Source: Bacillota bacterium (GTDB lineage: Bacteria > Bacillota > Clostridia > Christensenellales > CAG-138). From it: a stretch of DNA of 8,087 nucleotides. The notes under the pieces were generated by a model. It did not search any database, was not told the DNA's origin, and worked only from the letters and a program-made list of their open reading frames with translations. The DNA is taken from NCBI GenBank assembly GCA_023435855.1, contig JAEZLG010000259.1:1-8087 (forward strand), in the 5' to 3' direction. The position numbers and the translations under genes are program-made. Every line of letters begins with the position of its first letter. The stretch's first letter is position 1. This document shows positions 6,539 through 8,087 of this stretch, piece by piece.

Positions 6539-7974
6539 TTGACCTCCGTTATATCGAGCGGGGAAAACACATGGTTGTCCAAGGTGTATTCGTGGTACAT
6601 CGCAGGAAGCAGCTGCACACCGTCTTTGGGAAGCAATCTTTCCGGGTTGTAGGAATGGCACGGAATCAGCACCTTCGGATTTACCGTATCCACAAAATAC
6701 TTAACCTGCTGCGGATAACCATGTCCGAAGTAATTATCGCAAAAACACGTCATGTAAGCAAATCCCGCCTTGTCGATTACCCTTTTCATGTTTGCATACG
6801 CAGGGTCGAATGCGCCAATCGGTATGCCGTCTGCATGGAGATATACGCCGTCCGTGTTTGGCAGGCTGAACAGCTCCATAATATGTTCATAGCTGTTTTG
6901 TATCATATAACCGCGCGGATTCGCACAGATTTCGTCCAATGTGACCACCGTACAGTGGGCAAGAAGCTCCAGCATCCAAGGTGCGTTGCGCTCCGCCTCA
7001 CAACGCGGAGAATCAGGTATGTAAACGTATGGTTTTATACCGAAAAACTTATAAACTATGTAGGCGGCATCCGGCTCAAACGCGCAGATGCGGTTTGTTT
7101 TTTCCGCCCATTCTAGAAAATGCGCGACATCGTCCATTTCGCGTTGGTAGTAGTTGAACACGCAAAGCCCGGGGAGATCCTTCAAGCGGTCGAAAAGTCT
7201 CTCGTAATATTCCTGTTCGGAAAGCATCCCATTAGGGATTGCAGGATCCGGCAAAATATCTTTTGCGTCAAGGGAGGGTACCATCAGTTCCAGTACGCCG
7301 TCCATGAAGGCTGTGCAGTCGCACAGCATCACGTCTACACCACGCTCTTTTATCAGCTCCATCTGGCGGATCGTTTTATCCGCTTGCGTGCCGTGCAGGC
7401 ATAGATCCCCCGTCCAATGGATGGTGCCGTCGGGCGTTGTAATCAAGAAAGCAAAATCGAAATAGCTTGTGTCGCGGCAAAGAATCGGCAGTACCTCAAT
7501 AGCTCCGACTTGAATCGGTTCAAAGGGAACATTGTCTCGGTAGTCTCGCGTAAGCGTTTCGACGCCATACCCCGTCGCTTCAAGCGCCCTCTCAATGATT
7601 TGCGCGTTATGGTGCATATAGACAGGCACCTCAGGTGCTACCGTACCGATGAATGCCATATGATCAAGATGCAGATGTGTGATAAATACCGCTGTATTCC
7701 ATTCGGATTTCTCCGCGCTTACAAGCGGAAAATCGCCGAGATCCTCACGGCGATAAATTCCGTCAATGCGAGGCAAAAGGCCCACACGCAGCTTATCGCG
7801 CACCCAGTTTTTCCTGCGCGGTTCAATCTTTCCGTCGAATACGGCAGTAGAGGGGTCGTAAGCCGATCCAAACTCAAATATCACACGGTCCTTTCCGTAG
7901 CTGACAGAAGCGTTTACCCCGCCGATCGTGCGGAGTCCTGAATACATTGTAAATTTCGTTACTGTTTTTTCCAT
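6535..7974 (-). CDS. RNase J-like (beta-CASP) metallo-beta-lactamase-fold hydrolase
   Basis: A 479-residue protein without a signal peptide, predicted cytoplasmic. The MBL motif HLHLDH is at residues 100-105, the motif-4 Asp is D190 (HWTGD), and the C-terminal His is H440 (IPCHSYNPE), preceded by GHG at 417-419. A DCT motif at 219-221 resembles the D-S-T of RNase J. About 250 residues separate D190 and H440, and the part near 270-300 (FNYYQREMDDVAHF...) has the position and look of a beta-CASP insertion, the module of RNase J-type nucleases. The expected motif-3 His appears to be Arg (R167 in CRDTSYFDF), which would weaken one metal site. At 479 residues it is shorter than RNase J (about 555), so it need not be an RNase; a small-molecule phosphodiesterase is possible. 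It is the first complete gene of the cluster and its TGA overlaps the next ATG. Fold is confident; substrate unknown. Confidence 0.85.
   Translation of the reverse strand: MEKTVTKFTMYSGLRTIGGVNASVSYGKDRVIFEFGSAYDPSTAVFDGKIEPRRKNWVRDKLRVGLLPRIDGIYRREDLGDFPLVSAEKSEWNTAVFITHLHLDHMAFIGTVAPEVPVYMHHNAQIIERALEATGYGVETLTRDYRDNVPFEPIQVGAIEVLPILCRDTSYFDFAFLITTPDGTIHWTGDLCLHGTQADKTIRQMELIKERGVDVMLCDCTAFMDGVLELMVPSLDAKDILPDPAIPNGMLSEQEYYERLFDRLKDLPGLCVFNYYQREMDDVAHFLEWAEKTNRICAFEPDAAYIVYKFFGIKPYVYIPDSPRCEAERNAPWMLELLAHCTVVTLDEICANPRGYMIQNSYEHIMELFSLPNTDGVYLHADGIPIGAFDPAYANMKRVIDKAGFAYMTCFCDNYFGHGYPQQVKYFVDTVNPKVLIPCHSYNPERLLPKDGVQLLPAMYHEYTLDNHVFSPLDITEVK
6543..6547 (-). promoter_or_regulatory. Shine-Dalgarno site of the phosphodiesterase gene, inside the MBL gene end
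   Basis: GGAGG sits 4 bases before the ATG at 6538 on the minus strand, within the last codons of the MBL gene. It decides between this start and an upstream in-frame ATG at 6661, which would overlap the MBL gene by about 125 bases and add 41 residues that do not resemble the family N-terminus. Confidence 0.8.
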
Positions 7975-7981
7975 GGCTCTT

Positions 7982-7988
7982 CCACCTT
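7982..7988 (-). promoter_or_regulatory. Shine-Dalgarno site that fixes the MBL gene start
   Basis: On the minus strand AAGGTGG lies 7 bases before the ATG at 7974. The open frame continues upstream to an ATG at 8070, but that stretch crosses the hairpin and the end of the preceding gene, so this site supports 7974 as the true start. It lies only 6 bases from the foot of the 7995-8030 hairpin, so folding there could affect ribosome access. Confidence 0.75.
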
Positions 7989-7994
7989 TATGAA

Positions 7995-8030
7995 GCGGCC
8001 GCAAGAGCGAGTTCACGCGCTTGCGGCCGC
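7995..8030 (-). promoter_or_regulatory. Intergenic GC-rich hairpin between the upstream gene and the MBL gene
   Basis: The two arms are exact 11-base reverse complements (gcggccgcaag at 7995-8005 and cttgcggccgc at 8020-8030). After one mismatch, 3 more pairs follow (8007-8009 with 8016-8018), closing a 6-base loop. It starts 12 bases after the upstream stop and ends 6 bases before the Shine-Dalgarno of the next gene. No run of T follows on either strand, so it is a poor fit for a standard Rho-independent terminator. A role in mRNA processing, 3'-end stabilisation of the upstream message, or differential expression is more likely, comparable in position to the intergenic hairpins after solute-binding-protein genes in transport operons. 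The structure is seen; its role is inferred. Confidence 0.75.
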
Positions 8031-8042
8031 CCGGAGCTGTGT

Positions 8043-8087
8043 TTAGTTGTCGTTGAGCGCAGCGTTGCACGCTAAGATAAAGTTGTG
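8043..8087 (-). CDS. C-terminal tail of an upstream gene, possibly the ABC solute-binding protein (partial)
   Basis: Reading in from the right edge on the minus strand, one frame gives 14 residues (HNFILACNAALNDN) followed by a TAA stop at 8045-8043. One other frame stops at once, and the third runs on through the hairpin into the metallo-hydrolase frame. The stop is followed by a short gap and a GC-rich hairpin, which is what the end of a gene inside an operon would look like. CUT1-type ABC operons usually place the extracellular solute-binding protein first, and none is seen elsewhere in the window, so this may be its C-terminus. The tail is far too short to prove homology. Identity as a solute-binding protein is context only; that it is a gene end is moderately supported. 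Confidence 0.45.
   Translation of the reverse strand, partial: HNFILACNAALNDN

Noticed and set aside
6539..6661. N-terminal extension of the phosphodiesterase to an ATG at 6661
   Set aside because: It overlaps the MBL gene in another frame and lacks family-like sequence. The ATG at 6538 has GGAGG 4 bases upstream and an ATGA coupling junction.
6077..7116. Long plus-strand open frames (such as 6077-6652 and 6505-7116)
   Set aside because: They lie antisense to strongly supported genes, show no recognisable domain, and are rich in Arg, His and Cys as expected for shadow frames.
7417..7941. Plus-strand open frame of 174 codons
   Set aside because: It is antisense to the N-terminal half of the MBL gene, where the catalytic motif is encoded on the minus strand. 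No family features.
7995..8030. Hairpin as a standard Rho-independent terminator
   Set aside because: No T-run follows on either strand, and the downstream genes have no visible promoter of their own, so full termination here is unlikely.
7975..8070. N-terminal extension of the MBL gene to an ATG at 8070
   Set aside because: It would read through the intergenic hairpin and the last codons of the preceding gene, and it adds an Arg-rich stretch unlike the family. The ATG at 7974 has a good Shine-Dalgarno site.

Overview
The window is one compact, single-direction gene cluster on the minus strand, read from the right edge to the left edge. Strong Shine-Dalgarno sites, intermediate G+C (about half, by eye) and 4-base overlaps between genes indicate a bacterium. 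The style of the CUT1-type transporter and of the RNase J-like protein suggests a Clostridia-like Firmicute, but that is an impression and not a demonstrated assignment.

Layout in transcription order: (1) the last 14 codons of an upstream gene (8043-8087), which by context may be the extracellular solute-binding protein; (2) a perfect 11-bp GC-rich hairpin (7995-8030) just before the next ribosome binding site; (3) an RNase J-like/beta-CASP metallo-beta-lactamase-fold hydrolase (6535-7974); (4) a nucleotide pyrophosphatase/phosphodiesterase-type alkaline-phosphatase-superfamily enzyme (5246-6538); (5) a MalK/UgpC-type ABC ATPase (4180-5241); (6, 7) MalF/UgpA-like and MalG/UgpE-like permeases (3263-4183, 2441-3259); (8, 9) two tandem UshA-like metallophosphoesterases (970-2436 and 1-947, the second cut by the window edge). 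Junctions are 4-nt overlaps or gaps of 3 to 22 nt, so this is almost certainly one translationally coupled operon whose promoter lies beyond the right edge. No tRNA, rRNA, CRISPR array, IS element or long non-coding stretch is visible.

Working model (inference): an Ugp-like ABC importer brings in a phosphorus-containing or glycosidic metabolite, and a set of four hydrolases, none with a signal peptide, processes it inside the cell. The enzyme mix (RNase J-like MBL, NPP-type phosphodiesterase, two 5'-nucleotidase-like proteins) points to a phosphodiester, nucleotide or oligonucleotide-like substrate. The most unusual point is that the NPP-like enzyme keeps all its metal ligands, while both UshA-like paralogs lack the same two site-1 metal ligands, the complete paralog also lacks the substrate arginine of the C-terminal domain, and the MBL protein appears to have Arg where a metal-binding His is expected. 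The cluster may therefore act on an unusual substrate through remodelled metal centres.
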